A stretch of 64,000 nt of DNA from an uncultured Erwinia sp. (GCA_946221915.1 CAMIKG010000001.1:1-64000); one strand, 5' to 3'; numbered from the stretch's first letter, positions 1-8,453 are shown. Notes: generated by a model from the letters alone, not told the origin. Program-made: numbers and translations.

Positions 1-146
1 CACCGCGCGCAGCGTGGCGCGAGGACCGCCCTGTAGCAGCTGAGGCTGTGTCCCCCTTCACGGGTATCTCAGCGAAAAAATACAGCGCTGCAGGCCTTAT
101 CCTTTCGTTATTTCTTCAGACACAAAACCACCAAAATGCTTAACTG

Positions 147-175
147 ACAGGCATTAGCCTGTGGTCTCTTTTTTT
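147..175 (+). terminator. Rho-independent terminator at the left edge
   Basis: A 6-bp stem (acaggc / gcctgt) with a 4-base loop is followed by a run of seven T on the plus strand. It would end a plus-strand transcript entering from outside the window; in E. coli the opp operon lies in this position. I could not recognise an opp coding end in bases 1-146, so the upstream gene is not named. Confidence 0.6.
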
Positions 176-192
176 GACTGACGTGTGGCGTT

Positions 193-516
193 TTATTCAC
201 GCCACAGAATATGGCACAGCTTATGGTCTTTCTCGCGGCACAGCAGCACGCGGGCAAACACATCGGTAATCGGCTCGCCTTCCGCTTCGCCTAAACCAAT
301 CACCACTTCGGCAAAGAAGTCCGGGTTCAGATCGAAGTCCACATGTTCGGACCAGTCTTCACCTGGGTCAAACAGCTCCGCGCCGCCGCGCTCTTCGAAC
401 TCCAGGTTAAAAATTAGAATATCTGCCGGATCGAGGTTGTCGCCTGCCAGTTCCAGGAAGATATCGTAAGCCTGTTCCAGCGTTTCATCTTCGGTAAGGC
501 GATTATTTAAATCCAT
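193..516 (-). CDS. yciU: YciU family protein
   Basis: A 107-residue acidic protein matching the YciU (HI1450-like, DUF440) family, a small soluble protein proposed to mimic double-stranded DNA. It is rich in Asp and Glu (for example the LDPADILIFNLEFEERGG stretch). The reading frame is open further upstream, but the start at 516 gives MDLNNR, the usual YciU beginning, and leaves only a short gap to clsA. Same strand as clsA, as in E. coli, so the two may be co-transcribed. Function in the cell is not established. Confidence 0.9.
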   Translation of the reverse strand: MDLNNRLTEDETLEQAYDIFLELAGDNLDPADILIFNLEFEERGGAELFDPGEDWSEHVDFDLNPDFFAEVVIGLGEAEGEPITDVFARVLLCREKDHKLCHILWRE

Positions 517-562
517 GATTGATCCCATTTGCCCTGCGGGCGACTGAATATTTTCGCCCGTT

Positions 563-2023
563 TTACAGCAATGGGCTGAAGAAGTAAAACAGTCGTTCAA
601 CAATACGCTGCCACCAGGCACGTCGTGACCAGCGCTTTACATCGACGAGGCGTGAGCGGGCGATATAATCATCCTGAACACGGGCTAAATCACTGCCAAA
701 ACCGTCGTCATCGATCACCAGCGTGATTTCAAAGTTCAGCCACAAACTGCGCATATCGAGATTCACCGTACCCACCAGGCTCAGCTGACCATCGACCAGC
801 ACGCTCTTGGTATGCAACAGACCGCCTTCAAACTGATAGATTTTCACGCCTGCCGCCAGCAGCTCAGCAAAGAACGCGCGGCTGGCCCAGCCGACCAGCA
901 GTGAATCGTTATGGTGCGGCACAATCAGGCTGACATCGACGCCGCGCAGCGCCGCAGTGCAGATCGCGTGCAGCAGGTCATCGCTCGGCACAAAGTAGGG
1001 TGTGGTCATAATTAACTGCTCGCGTGCGGAGTAGACCGCCGTCAGCAGCGCCTGGTGGATCATATCTTCCGGGAAGCCTGGTCCGGAGGCGATAGCCTGG
1101 ATGGTATGCCCGCTCTCCTGCTCGAACGGCATGATATTGCTGTCCGGCGGCGGTGGCAGGATACGTTTACCGGTTTCAATCTCCCAGTCGCAGGAGTAGA
1201 TAATCCCCAGCGTGGTGGCGACCGGGCCTTCCATGCGTGCCATCAGATCCACCCACTGACCGACGCCGGCATCCTGTTTGAAGTAGCGCGGGTCGACCAG
1301 GTTCATACTGCCGGTATAGGAGATATAGTTGTCAATCAGCACCACCTTGCGATGCTGGCGCAGATCCATACGTCGCAGGAACACACGCAGCAAATTCACC
1401 TTCAGCGCTTCCACCACGTCGATACCGGCATTGCGCATCATCGCCGCCCACGGACTGCGGAAAAAGGCGACGCTGCCCGCTGAATCGAGCATCAGGCGGC
1501 AGTGCACGCCGCGCCGTGAGGCAGCCATCAGCGACTCCGCGACTTCATCCGCCATTCCGCCGGGCTGCCAGATATAGAACACCATCTCGATATTGTGGCG
1601 CGCCAGCTGGATATCACGAATAAGCGCCTTCATGGTGTCTTCGGCGCTGGTCAGCAGCTGCAGCTGATTGCCTTTGACGCCAGCAATCCCCTGACGCTTC
1701 TCACACAGCTGGAATAGGGAGCGGGCGACATCACTGTTTTCGGTGGCGAAAATGGGCCGGTAGGTTTTCAGCTCATTGAGCCAGCGGGCGGTAGAAGGCC
1801 ACATGGTGCGCGCGCGTTCGGCGCGCCGCTTTCCCAGATGCAGCTCGCCAAACGACAGATAGGCAATAATGCCGACCAGCGGCAGGATAAAAATAATCAG
1901 CAGCCATGCCATCGCCGATGGCACCGGGCGGCGTTTCATCAGGATCCGAAGTGTCACACCGGCGATCAGCAGCCAGTAACCAAAGACCAGCAACCAGCTG
2001 ATTAAGGTGTAAAAAGTGCTCAT
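563..2023 (-). CDS. clsA: Cardiolipin synthase A
   Basis: Inner-membrane phospholipase-D superfamily enzyme that joins two phosphatidylglycerols into cardiolipin plus glycerol. The 486-residue length equals E. coli ClsA. Two hydrophobic N-terminal helices (about residues 5-60) are followed by two HKD motifs: HRKVVLIDNYISYTGSMNL near residue 224 and HTKSVLVDGQLSLVGTVNL near residue 404, each with the expected His, Lys and Asp. The start is ATG at 2023. It lies immediately upstream of yciU, the ancestral order. Confidence 0.97.
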   Translation of the reverse strand: MSTFYTLISWLLVFGYWLLIAGVTLRILMKRRPVPSAMAWLLIIFILPLVGIIAYLSFGELHLGKRRAERARTMWPSTARWLNELKTYRPIFATENSDVARSLFQLCEKRQGIAGVKGNQLQLLTSAEDTMKALIRDIQLARHNIEMVFYIWQPGGMADEVAESLMAASRRGVHCRLMLDSAGSVAFFRSPWAAMMRNAGIDVVEALKVNLLRVFLRRMDLRQHRKVVLIDNYISYTGSMNLVDPRYFKQDAGVGQWVDLMARMEGPVATTLGIIYSCDWEIETGKRILPPPPDSNIMPFEQESGHTIQAIASGPGFPEDMIHQALLTAVYSAREQLIMTTPYFVPSDDLLHAICTAALRGVDVSLIVPHHNDSLLVGWASRAFFAELLAAGVKIYQFEGGLLHTKSVLVDGQLSLVGTVNLDMRSLWLNFEITLVIDDDGFGSDLARVQDDYIARSRLVDVKRWSRRAWWQRIVERLFYFFSPLL

Positions 2024-2168
2024 TAAGTGGAAATCCTGTTCACGCTCATGGTTCTGGCAGTGTACGTGCAGATGGCAAACTGCGAAACCCCCAGTTCACA
2101 CTACTGTCATTTTTGCTGCTGAAGCGTATAATCCGGCCGCGTGAAGTAATCAGCCTGATGAGGACAAG

Positions 2169-2342
2169 ATGAAACGAAGCAGAAACGAAGTGGCGCGCTG
2201 GCGGATGATGCGACAGACTCAGCGCCGTCGGGCACGCTGGCTGGAAGGGCAGTCGCGTCGTTATGGCCGCATGCACTCCTTCCGTCATCAGGTGAGTCAG
2301 CAGCAGCGACGCTCAATTCTGTTTATTTCACAGTACAACTGA
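2169..2342 (+). CDS. yciY: YciY family small basic protein
   Basis: A 57-residue Arg-rich protein beginning MKRSRNEVARWRMMRQ and containing RARWLEGQSRR. It corresponds to E. coli YciY by sequence pattern, length and position between clsA and yciI. An AGGA-like ribosome-binding site lies just before the ATG. The role of the family is unknown; the strongly positive charge suggests nucleic-acid or membrane contact, which is inference only. Confidence 0.85.
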   Translation: MKRSRNEVARWRMMRQTQRRRARWLEGQSRRYGRMHSFRHQVSQQQRRSILFISQYN

Positions 2343-2376
2343 CAGCAGGCCAGAGTCTGGCCTGCCGGTCGCACGT

Positions 2377-2673
2377 CTAAAATACGCGCTTAAATGGCTT
2401 GACCGCGACCTGCTTATAGACGCCTGCCGCGACATACGGGTCATCATTGGCCCAGCTTTGCGCGGCTTCCAGCGACGGAAACTCGGCAATCACGGTGGAG
2501 CCGGTAAAGCCTGCGACACCGGGTTCATTGCTGTCCACGGCAGGCATCGGCCCGGCCACAATCAGACGTCCTTCGTCCTGCAGGATCTGCAGGCGTGCCA
2601 GATGGGCAGGGCGCACCGAGGTGCGTTTTTCCAGTGAATCAGCATTATCTTCCGCATAAATAACATACAGCAC
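2377..2673 (-). CDS. yciI: YciI family protein
   Basis: A 98-residue YCII-domain protein of the ferredoxin-like (dimeric alpha/beta barrel) fold. The conserved DEGRLIVAGPMPAVDS region and the C-terminal DPYVAAGVYKQVAVKPF match E. coli YciI nearly throughout. The start is GTG at 2673 with an AGGAG ribosome-binding site 8 bases upstream. Enzymatic activity is unproven; relatives resemble dehydrochlorinases and chlorite-dismutase-fold proteins. In E. coli it abuts tonB, whereas here a large orphan gene intervenes. Confidence 0.93.
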   Translation of the reverse strand: MLYVIYAEDNADSLEKRTSVRPAHLARLQILQDEGRLIVAGPMPAVDSNEPGVAGFTGSTVIAEFPSLEAAQSWANDDPYVAAGVYKQVAVKPFKRVF

Positions 2674-2819
2674 GATCAGAACTCCTGTCTGAGGTAAGTG
2701 TTGCCAGCCACGTTAAGTGATCCGGCGTCAGATTGTAAAGTTTTCTCAGGTACAGGCGGGCAACTTTCGCTACCCAATGAATGCTCTCCCGGTTGCCCGC
2801 GCGATGAACCTCATGCGCT

Positions 2820-4184
2820 TCAGTAATGGCGGTTTGCTGTTGCAGGCAGCCTCGCTGCGGCATAGCCCGCAACCTCACTCTCAAACATCGGTCGATCAAG
2901 CACCGCTGACACCCTGGCCCACAGATTGCTGTCGTTGAGCAATTGATGGCACTGCTGTGCGGTTATCTGTTCTTCGCTGCCAGGGGAAAACGTCGGTTGA
3001 TCAAGCACCGCTGACACTCTTGCCCAAAGATTGCCGTCGTTGAGCAATTGATGGCACTGCTGTGTGCTTATCTCTTCTCTGCCGAAAGGAGCCTGCATCG
3101 GTTGCGCTTGCGCCGCCGCTGTCGTTGCCCAATGACTGCTGTTGTTCAGCTGCTGATAGTATTGCTGTGCCGTTAAGTCTCCAGCTGTGGCCGGTATGCG
3201 TGACGGACTGGAAATCGAATGGCTTGCCACTGCGCAGCCAGCAGCTTGTGGTGTGCTGCGTGCGGCTGGCATATCAACCGGACCATGCGCTGGCTGCTGA
3301 CTCTGTTTTTCCTCTCTGACCTGCCTGAATGCGCGTGAGACGCTATCAAAACCTGGCGCCTGGTCGCCCAGCGCACGGGCAAGCGCAGCGGTTAACACTG
3401 ACACACTGATGCCTGACGGCAAGTCAGGCAGGCGCAGCAACGTGGCAACTTTTGCCTGCATTGACTTGCCGATGGTATTGGGCCAGTGCCTGGTGATCCA
3501 GCGGACAATGCGTGGGTCAATCCAGTATTCCAGCCATTCGCGCTTTGAGACACTTTTGAACATGCTTAAAGCAGGCGTCTCCTTACCGAGCTGATGCCAG
3601 AGGATGGCATATAATGTGGTGACATTCTTCAGGTCACTGCGAGGTGAGGATTTGATCAATAGTGCCCTGATGCGTTGTTTTATTGGCTGCCCGGCGGTGC
3701 CCGCCCAGGTTTTCTGCACCCACTCATTCAGCTCTGGTGTGGTGCCGACACCAATACCAATATAGGCTTTCTTGATATCAAGCAACTGCGGCGGACGGTT
3801 TTTTTCAATCTCTTTAAGCATGCTGTACAGCAGCGACTGGCAGATGATGGGGGGGACGTCCGTGCGTGACAGCAGTTTGCTGAGACGTTCCACTACCGTA
3901 CCCTGGCATTCAGGCCAGGCGTTTTGCAGCCAGTTAAACGCTTCCTGGTATTGCAGGCCGAATTGCGGTTCCCGCACTCGATGCACACGCTGGAGTTGAT
4001 GTGGCTGAGCTGGCTGTAGCAGGTCGGCTGGTGGTGATTCGCTTGCGGGTGGAGATAATCGCGCCTGGGCGTGGCCGATGCAGGTCACGTCGCGAGCCAG
4101 CTCCGTGCATGGCTGGGGGTTGAATGGGGTCTCGGCGCGCTGTGTGCAGGATGGTGTATTGCCATAAATACGACTGGAATTCAT
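2820..4184 (-). CDS. Orphan repeat-rich protein of unknown function (effector-like)
   Basis: A 454-residue protein I do not recognise. Residues 1-75 are Ser/Pro/Gln-rich and probably disordered. Residues 80-280 form three helical repeats of about 72 residues, each carrying a Trp-x4-Trp pair (W85/W90, W155/W160, W229/W234) followed by an Arg and a Leu-Leu helix. A low-complexity linker (285-335) leads to three C-terminal repeats spaced exactly 35 residues apart (starting at 337, 372 and 407; core TAQQCHQLLND-NLWARVSAVLD). The start at 4184 is preceded by a strong AAGGAGA site; the frame extends 45 bases further upstream but without such a site. Absent between yciI and tonB in E. coli. The architecture is reminiscent of secreted effectors, but this is inference. 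Confidence 0.75.
   Translation of the reverse strand: MNSSRIYGNTPSCTQRAETPFNPQPCTELARDVTCIGHAQARLSPPASESPPADLLQPAQPHQLQRVHRVREPQFGLQYQEAFNWLQNAWPECQGTVVERLSKLLSRTDVPPIICQSLLYSMLKEIEKNRPPQLLDIKKAYIGIGVGTTPELNEWVQKTWAGTAGQPIKQRIRALLIKSSPRSDLKNVTTLYAILWHQLGKETPALSMFKSVSKREWLEYWIDPRIVRWITRHWPNTIGKSMQAKVATLLRLPDLPSGISVSVLTAALARALGDQAPGFDSVSRAFRQVREEKQSQQPAHGPVDMPAARSTPQAAGCAVASHSISSPSRIPATAGDLTAQQYYQQLNNSSHWATTAAAQAQPMQAPFGREEISTQQCHQLLNDGNLWARVSAVLDQPTFSPGSEEQITAQQCHQLLNDSNLWARVSAVLDRPMFESEVAGYAAARLPATANRHY
2862..3176 (-). repeat. Three 105-bp intragenic tandem repeats
   Basis: In-frame tandem units of 105 bp (35 codons) at the 3' end of the orphan gene. The two downstream units (2862-2966 and 2967-3071) are near-identical at the nucleotide level; the third (3072-3176) is diverged. 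This points to recent duplication or homogenisation inside the gene. Confidence 0.8.
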
Positions 4185-4313
4185 CGGTCTCTCCTTGTTC
4201 TGGCATGTCCTGGGATCTTCCGCTTTCACAGGGGGTTATGGCTGCTCAAACAGCCATCTTTAACTATAGTCTGCTTTGCCCAATGCTGAATAAAATGGCT
4301 GGGTTGTTGAAAC

Positions 4314-4332
4314 TGATTGCTATTTGCATTTA
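4314..4332 (+). promoter_or_regulatory. Probable Fur box upstream of tonB
   Basis: The 19-base sequence tgattgctatttgcattta, 34 bases before the tonB start, resembles the iron-regulator Fur binding site and the AT-rich element at the same place in the E. coli tonB promoter as I remember it. The match to the consensus is partial, so the call rests on position and on the known iron control of tonB. Confidence 0.5.
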
Positions 4333-4365
4333 ATATTGGGGCTTCATTAAAATCGCTTAATACTT

Positions 4366-5082
4366 ATGACGACGCTAACGACGAATTTTCCCAAAGCTTC
4401 ACCGCTGCCATTCCTGCTCTCTGTGGTGCTGCATGGCTCGGTGATCGCTGGTTTGCTTTATGCTTCTTTTCACCAGACTATTGATCTGCCAAAAGCGTCG
4501 CAGCCGATCAGCGTGACCATGGTGGCCCCTGAAGTGCAGCCAGAGCCTGCGCCTGCGCCGGAACCTGTCCCTGAGCCGGAACCAGAGCCTGAACCGGCGC
4601 CAGAGCCTCCGAAACCGGAACCCGTGCCGATTCCCAAACCTGAACCCAAGCCGAAGCCTAAGCCAAAACCGGTGAAAAAAGAGGTGGTGAAGCCGAAGCA
4701 GGAAGCGAAACCAAAACAGCAGGCTGCGCCGGTTGAACGTGATGCGCCTAAAGAGCCGCCGAAACCGTCAACCGCGCCGAAGAACTCCGAAGCTCCGTCG
4801 AAAGCCATTTCCACTGGCCCGCGTGCACTGAATATCGGCAAGCCAGCCTATCCGGCGCGCGCCTTTGCGCTGCGTGTCGAAGGGAAGGTCCGGGTGCAGT
4901 TTGATGTCGACAGCAGCGGGCAGGTTGATAATGTCCGCATTCTCTCTGCCGAGCCGCGCAATATGTTTGAGCGTGAAGTGAAGCAGGCGATGAAAAAATG
5001 GCGTTATGAGAGCGGAAAACCTGGCAATGATATGATTATGAACATTGTCTTCCGTATTGATGGCGGTGCCAGCATCGAATAA
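4366..5082 (+). CDS. tonB: TonB energy-transducing protein
   Basis: Periplasm-spanning protein that passes proton-motive force from ExbB/ExbD to outer-membrane receptors for siderophores and cobalamin. The 238 residues show an N-terminal transmembrane anchor (about 13-33) including the SVVLHGSVIAGLLYAS segment with the conserved Ser and His, a long Pro/Glu then Pro/Lys periplasmic spacer (about 55-115), and a C-terminal TonB domain with PAYPARAFALRVEGKVRVQF and MFEREVKQAMKKWRYESGKPG. The spacer is similar in length to that of E. coli TonB. Flanked upstream by a probable Fur box; converges on yciA. Confidence 0.97.
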   Translation: MTTLTTNFPKASPLPFLLSVVLHGSVIAGLLYASFHQTIDLPKASQPISVTMVAPEVQPEPAPAPEPVPEPEPEPEPAPEPPKPEPVPIPKPEPKPKPKPKPVKKEVVKPKQEAKPKQQAAPVERDAPKEPPKPSTAPKNSEAPSKAISTGPRALNIGKPAYPARAFALRVEGKVRVQFDVDSSGQVDNVRILSAEPRNMFEREVKQAMKKWRYESGKPGNDMIMNIVFRIDGGASIE

Positions 5083-5095
5083 GTGGTGCTGAAAT

Positions 5096-5123
5096 AAAAA
5101 GGGCCGTGTTCTCTGCACGGCCC
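5096..5123 (-). terminator. Terminator between tonB and yciA
   Basis: A perfect 8-bp stem (gggccgtg / cacggccc) with a 7-base loop. Read on the minus strand it is followed by TTTTTATTT, the canonical form for ending the yciA transcript. It may also serve tonB from the other side, although the plus-strand T run is poor. Confidence 0.75.
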
Positions 5124-5181
5124 ATTGTCACAGCAACGATCTCTTACCCAGCCTGAGGCAGCTCACGGCCCTCAGACACAA

Positions 5182-5610
5182 TTAAGCCCGGCAGTCACCG
5201 CTACAGTTGCGTTTCCCTTCCGGCAGCTGGCGCGGTTTCCCTTCGTCATCCACCGCGACATAAATAAATACCGCCTCAGTGGTGCGATAACGCTGACCAA
5301 TCGGCTCCGACGACACTTTCTTCACCCACACTTCGATATTAATGGTCATCGAACTGCCGCCAGTGCGGATACAGCGTGCATAGCAGCACACCACATCACC
5401 CACCGCGACTGGCTTAAGGAAGGTCATGCCGTCTACGCGTACTGTCACCACGCGGCCTTCAGCAATCTCTTTAGCCAGGATGGCGCCGCCGATATCCATC
5501 TGTGACATCAGCCAGCCACCAAAGATATCGCCGTTGGCGTTGGTATCTGCAGGCATCGCCAGCGTACGCAGCACGACTTCACCCTGCGGGGATAGTTGTT
5601 TTTCGCTCAT
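5182..5610 (-). CDS. yciA: Acyl-CoA thioesterase YciA
   Basis: Hotdog-fold thioesterase that hydrolyses a wide range of acyl-CoAs in the cytosol. The 142-residue protein carries NANGDIFGGWLMSQMDIGG with the catalytic Asp and the FLKPVAVGD segment typical of the YciA family. The open frame extends upstream, but MSEKQLSPQGEVVLRTL at 5610 matches the family start. Downstream of yciB on the same strand, with a terminator-like hairpin between them. Confidence 0.95.
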   Translation of the reverse strand: MSEKQLSPQGEVVLRTLAMPADTNANGDIFGGWLMSQMDIGGAILAKEIAEGRVVTVRVDGMTFLKPVAVGDVVCCYARCIRTGGSSMTINIEVWVKKVSSEPIGQRYRTTEAVFIYVAVDDEGKPRQLPEGKRNCSGDCRA

Positions 5611-5642
5611 TGCTTCGCTTCTTATCAATGCGGCCTGTGGCC

Positions 5643-5665
5643 AAAAAGCCCGGCGGACGCCGGGC
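5643..5665 (-). terminator. Terminator-like hairpin between yciB and yciA
   Basis: A 7-bp stem (gcccggc / gccgggc) with a 4-base loop followed on the minus strand by TTTTTGG. It lies just after the yciB stop and could reduce read-through from yciC-yciB into yciA. Confidence 0.65.
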
Positions 5666-5673
5666 ATAGGTGA

Positions 5674-6210
5674 TTATTTTTGTTCCTGCGGCATCAGGCG
5701 ATAAATATAGACACCGCTGAATAAGGTAAACAGCAAGGTCAGCCCGGTCAGCCCGAATACTTTAAAGTTAACCCAGAACTCCTGCGACAGCCAAAATGCG
5801 ACGTAAATATTCGCCAGGCCGCAGACGAGGAAAAACAGCGCCCAGGCCACATTGAGTTTGCGCCAGGCGTAATCCGGCAGCTGCAACTCTTTCCCCAGCA
5901 TGCTCTGAATCAGCGGTTGCTTCATCCAGAACTGGCTGAACAGCAGGGCAAGGGCAAACAGGCTGTAAATCACGGTCACTTTCCACTTAATGAACTCATC
6001 ATTGTGGAACACCAGCGTCAGCGTACCGAATACCGCGACCAGCACAAAGGTGACAATCGTCATCTTTTCCAGTTTGCGATACAGCACCCAGCTCACCACC
6101 AGCGCCAGCCCGGTTGCGACAATCAGCGCGCCCGAAGCGACAAAAATGTCGTACATCTTGTAGAAAACAAAAAACACAACCAGCGGAAGAAAATCGAGTA
6201 ACTGCTTCAT
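5674..6210 (-). CDS. yciB: Inner membrane-spanning protein YciB (intracellular septation family)
   Basis: Polytopic inner-membrane protein of the YciB/IspA family, implicated in cell-envelope and septal peptidoglycan synthesis. The 178 residues contain about five hydrophobic segments, beginning MKQLLDFLPLVVFFVFYKMYDIF; DYAWRKLNVAWALFF and FWVNFKVFG are family-typical. The start at 6210 was chosen over an upstream in-frame ATG because it gives the normal N-terminus and length. Confidence 0.94.
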   Translation of the reverse strand: MKQLLDFLPLVVFFVFYKMYDIFVASGALIVATGLALVVSWVLYRKLEKMTIVTFVLVAVFGTLTLVFHNDEFIKWKVTVIYSLFALALLFSQFWMKQPLIQSMLGKELQLPDYAWRKLNVAWALFFLVCGLANIYVAFWLSQEFWVNFKVFGLTGLTLLFTLFSGVYIYRLMPQEQK

Positions 6211-6266
6211 AAACGTTTCCAAATCACAGACGGTTCCGCGCATGTCGTCGTGACATGCCGGAATGC

Positions 6267-7004
6267 TTAACGTAACAGCATATATAACCGTGACAAATAG
6301 ATAATCAGTATGGCTGAGACCAGATTACTGATGGCGTTAAACACCACCGAAGCCACATTGGCTGGCAGCACGGTAAACGAGGTGGCGAACAGCATCAGGA
6401 CGATTTTCGCCAGCAGCCACAGCATCACCGCCGGTGCGATCAGGCGGATATGTCCCCAGGCCAGGCGGAAACTGGCGCGCATCGCGGCCATTACGCCTGT
6501 CTTGTCCGTCACCATAATCATCGGCGCCAGCGCCAGCAGGATTGCCAGCATCACGCCCGGCAGCACCAGCACCATAAAGCCCAGCTGCACCACCAGCGTG
6601 ATCAAAAACGTCATCAGCAGCAGACGCGGCAGCAGTGGGGCGGATGCACCAATCGCACGCAGCGCACTGACGCGCTCTCCGGCGGAGACCATTGGGATCA
6701 GGCACAGCATGCCACCCAGCAGCAGTACATTGCCCACCAGTGACGCCAGCGTGCCCGCCGCAGAAGCGCGCAGTAATACCTGCTGCTGCTCTGGCGTCAT
6801 GCTCTGCACCATTTCCAGCAGCGTGGTGGCGCTGCCGCTGTCACCTTCGCCAAGAATCGACAGCTGATCGGCATTCGGTGTTAACGCGTGGCCAACCATC
6901 ACGGTGATAAATGAGGTCAGCAGCGCCATCAGTGCAATGGTCACCAGCTGGTGGCGCAAAAAATTTCCCGTGTCACGGTATAGCGAACCCGCCGTGATAG
7001 ACAT
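6267..7004 (-). CDS. yciC: YciC family (UPF0259) membrane protein
   Basis: A 245-residue polytopic inner-membrane protein of the UPF0259 family, starting MSITAGSLYRDTGNFLRHQ. About six hydrophobic segments are visible, for example near residues 25-45, 90-110 and 125-165. The start at 7004 has an AGGAG site just upstream; the frame is open further but would run towards the neighbouring gene. Forms a minus-strand cluster with yciB and yciA. Molecular function is not known. Confidence 0.92.
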   Translation of the reverse strand: MSITAGSLYRDTGNFLRHQLVTIALMALLTSFITVMVGHALTPNADQLSILGEGDSGSATTLLEMVQSMTPEQQQVLLRASAAGTLASLVGNVLLLGGMLCLIPMVSAGERVSALRAIGASAPLLPRLLLMTFLITLVVQLGFMVLVLPGVMLAILLALAPMIMVTDKTGVMAAMRASFRLAWGHIRLIAPAVMLWLLAKIVLMLFATSFTVLPANVASVVFNAISNLVSAILIIYLSRLYMLLR

Positions 7005-7029
7005 GTACTCTCCTTGGGTAAAACCGGGT

Positions 7030-7449
7030 TTATAGACCCGCCGATTGTACATGGTCTGGCGGCGTGCTGGCACTCAGACTTACATAACTTTCCGTTATTA
7101 ACCCCTGAACTGGCTGAAAAAGCGGCGGCAGGCCATAGCGCGCCCGTGCGCGGTCACACGCCTCATTGCGCTCGCCATTTTCACCTGACATAAAAAACTC
7201 GCGGCAGGTCGACGGCCGTTGCGTATAAATCGCGCAGCCGACGCTGACACCGACTTCACCCTGCAGGGCGCTGCAGCGCGGAGACTTGCAGTTGGTGCCG
7301 CACATGGCGCGCAGAAAGGGGGTCAGTGGTTCGGTGAGTTCAGCGGGGACACTGCCACCGCCATCATCGGCCTCTGCCCAATAAAACGAAACACGAAATG
7401 CAGCGCAGCAGGCGCCACAGCTTACACATGGATTCAGATTATCGCTCAT
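7030..7449 (-). CDS. YkgJ family cysteine cluster protein
   Basis: A 139-residue protein of the YkgJ/zinc- or iron-chelating cysteine-cluster family. It begins with CVSCGACCAAF, has CGTNCKSPRCSAL in the middle and RPSTCREFF later, the pattern expected for metal or Fe-S coordination. The biochemical role of the family is unclear. It ends 26 bases before yciC starts and shares its strand, so co-transcription is likely. This gene is not between yciC and ompW in E. coli. Confidence 0.85.
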   Translation of the reverse strand: MSDNLNPCVSCGACCAAFRVSFYWAEADDGGGSVPAELTEPLTPFLRAMCGTNCKSPRCSALQGEVGVSVGCAIYTQRPSTCREFFMSGENGERNEACDRARARYGLPPLFQPVQGLITESYVSLSASTPPDHVQSAGL

Positions 7450-7575
7450 TTGATCTTCTCACCTTTCCGAGGTTTCGAACCAAAATCACCCGCAGCAGAT
7501 AAGCAACATATCTCCTCGTTACTGCGTATTCAATGGCTAATGAATATTGCATTTTAAATGCAACATTTTGCGAAA

Positions 7576-7589
7576 TTGATCCAAATCAA
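7576..7589 (+). promoter_or_regulatory. FNR-type binding site upstream of ompW
   Basis: The 14-base palindrome TTGATCCAAATCAA matches the FNR consensus (TTGAT-N4-ATCAA) exactly, about 145 bases before the ompW start. In E. coli ompW is activated by FNR under low oxygen, so the same control is likely. A weaker related sequence lies about 40 bases further downstream. Confidence 0.75.
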
Positions 7590-7732
7590 TTCATTGTTTT
7601 TTAAGGAGTTTAAAAGAATTGATTCACATGATCTTTGCGAAAAATCGCGGTAAAAGTGTGTCACGCAATCGCGAAGGCAAACCGCCAAACGCAAGTGGAC
7701 ATATCGGCATAACATAACAACAGGAGTGGCAT

Positions 7733-8365
7733 ATGAAGTTGGCGACAGTGGTTCTGGCTCTGGCAGCGGCATTACCGGTAGTAGCAAGTGCGCATCAGGC
7801 AGGTGATTTCTTTATGCGCGCGGGCACTGCCACCGTGCGTCCGACCGAAGGTTCCCAGGATGTGATGGGACTGGGCTCGTTCAGCGTGGATAATAATACT
7901 CAGCTGGGTCTGACCTTTACCTATATGGCGACGGATAATATCGGTATTGAGCTGCTGGCGGCGACGCCGTTCCAGCATAAAGTCGGCCTTGCGGCGACCG
8001 GCAACCTGGCGAAAGTAAAACAGCTGCCGCCAACCCTGATGGCGCAATGGTATTTCCTCGACAGCAACAGCAAGGCACGCCCTTATGTTGGCGCGGGTAT
8101 CAACTACACCACGTTCTTTGGCGAGAAATTCAATCAGACTGGCGAAGATGCCGGACTGAGCGACCTGAGCGTGAAAGATTCCTGGGGCCTGGCGGGTCAG
8201 GTGGGTCTGGATTATCAGGTTGATCAGGACTGGATGATTAATGCTTCTGTCTGGTATATGGATATCGATACCGAAGTGAAATTCAAGGCCAACGGCGAAG
8301 AGCAGAATATCAAAACCCGTATCGATCCCTGGGTCTTCTTCTTCGGCGTCGGTTACCGTTTCTGA
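7733..8365 (+). CDS. ompW: Outer membrane protein W
   Basis: An eight-stranded outer-membrane beta-barrel of the OmpW family, thought to pass small hydrophobic compounds. The 210-residue precursor has a signal peptide ending near VVASAHQ (about residue 21), alternating beta-strand segments and a C-terminal aromatic GVGYRF typical of barrel insertion. AGGAG lies 7 bases before the ATG. An FNR-type box upstream suggests induction without oxygen. It converges on the end of the trp operon. Confidence 0.96.
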   Translation: MKLATVVLALAAALPVVASAHQAGDFFMRAGTATVRPTEGSQDVMGLGSFSVDNNTQLGLTFTYMATDNIGIELLAATPFQHKVGLAATGNLAKVKQLPPTLMAQWYFLDSNSKARPYVGAGINYTTFFGEKFNQTGEDAGLSDLSVKDSWGLAGQVGLDYQVDQDWMINASVWYMDIDTEVKFKANGEEQNIKTRIDPWVFFFGVGYRF

Positions 8366-8412
8366 GTCTGCTGACCGCAGTTAAGCAACGCCCGCAGAGG
8401 GCTGAGCTAAAT

Positions 8413-8442
8413 ATGCCTTATCCGCTGCTGCAGATAAGGCAT
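8413..8442 (-). terminator. Candidate terminator between ompW and trpA
   Basis: A perfect 10-bp inverted repeat (atgccttatc / gataaggcat) with a 10-base loop sits just after trpA in the minus direction. The following bases (ATTTAG) are only weakly T-rich, so termination strength is uncertain. It may act in both directions for the convergent ompW and trp transcripts. Confidence 0.5.
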
Positions 8443-8453
8443 TGACGATGAGG

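Noticed and set aside
1..146. Possible 3' end of an opp gene
   Set aside because: None of the three plus-strand frames gives a tail I recognise as OppF or another Opp protein, although a terminator follows.
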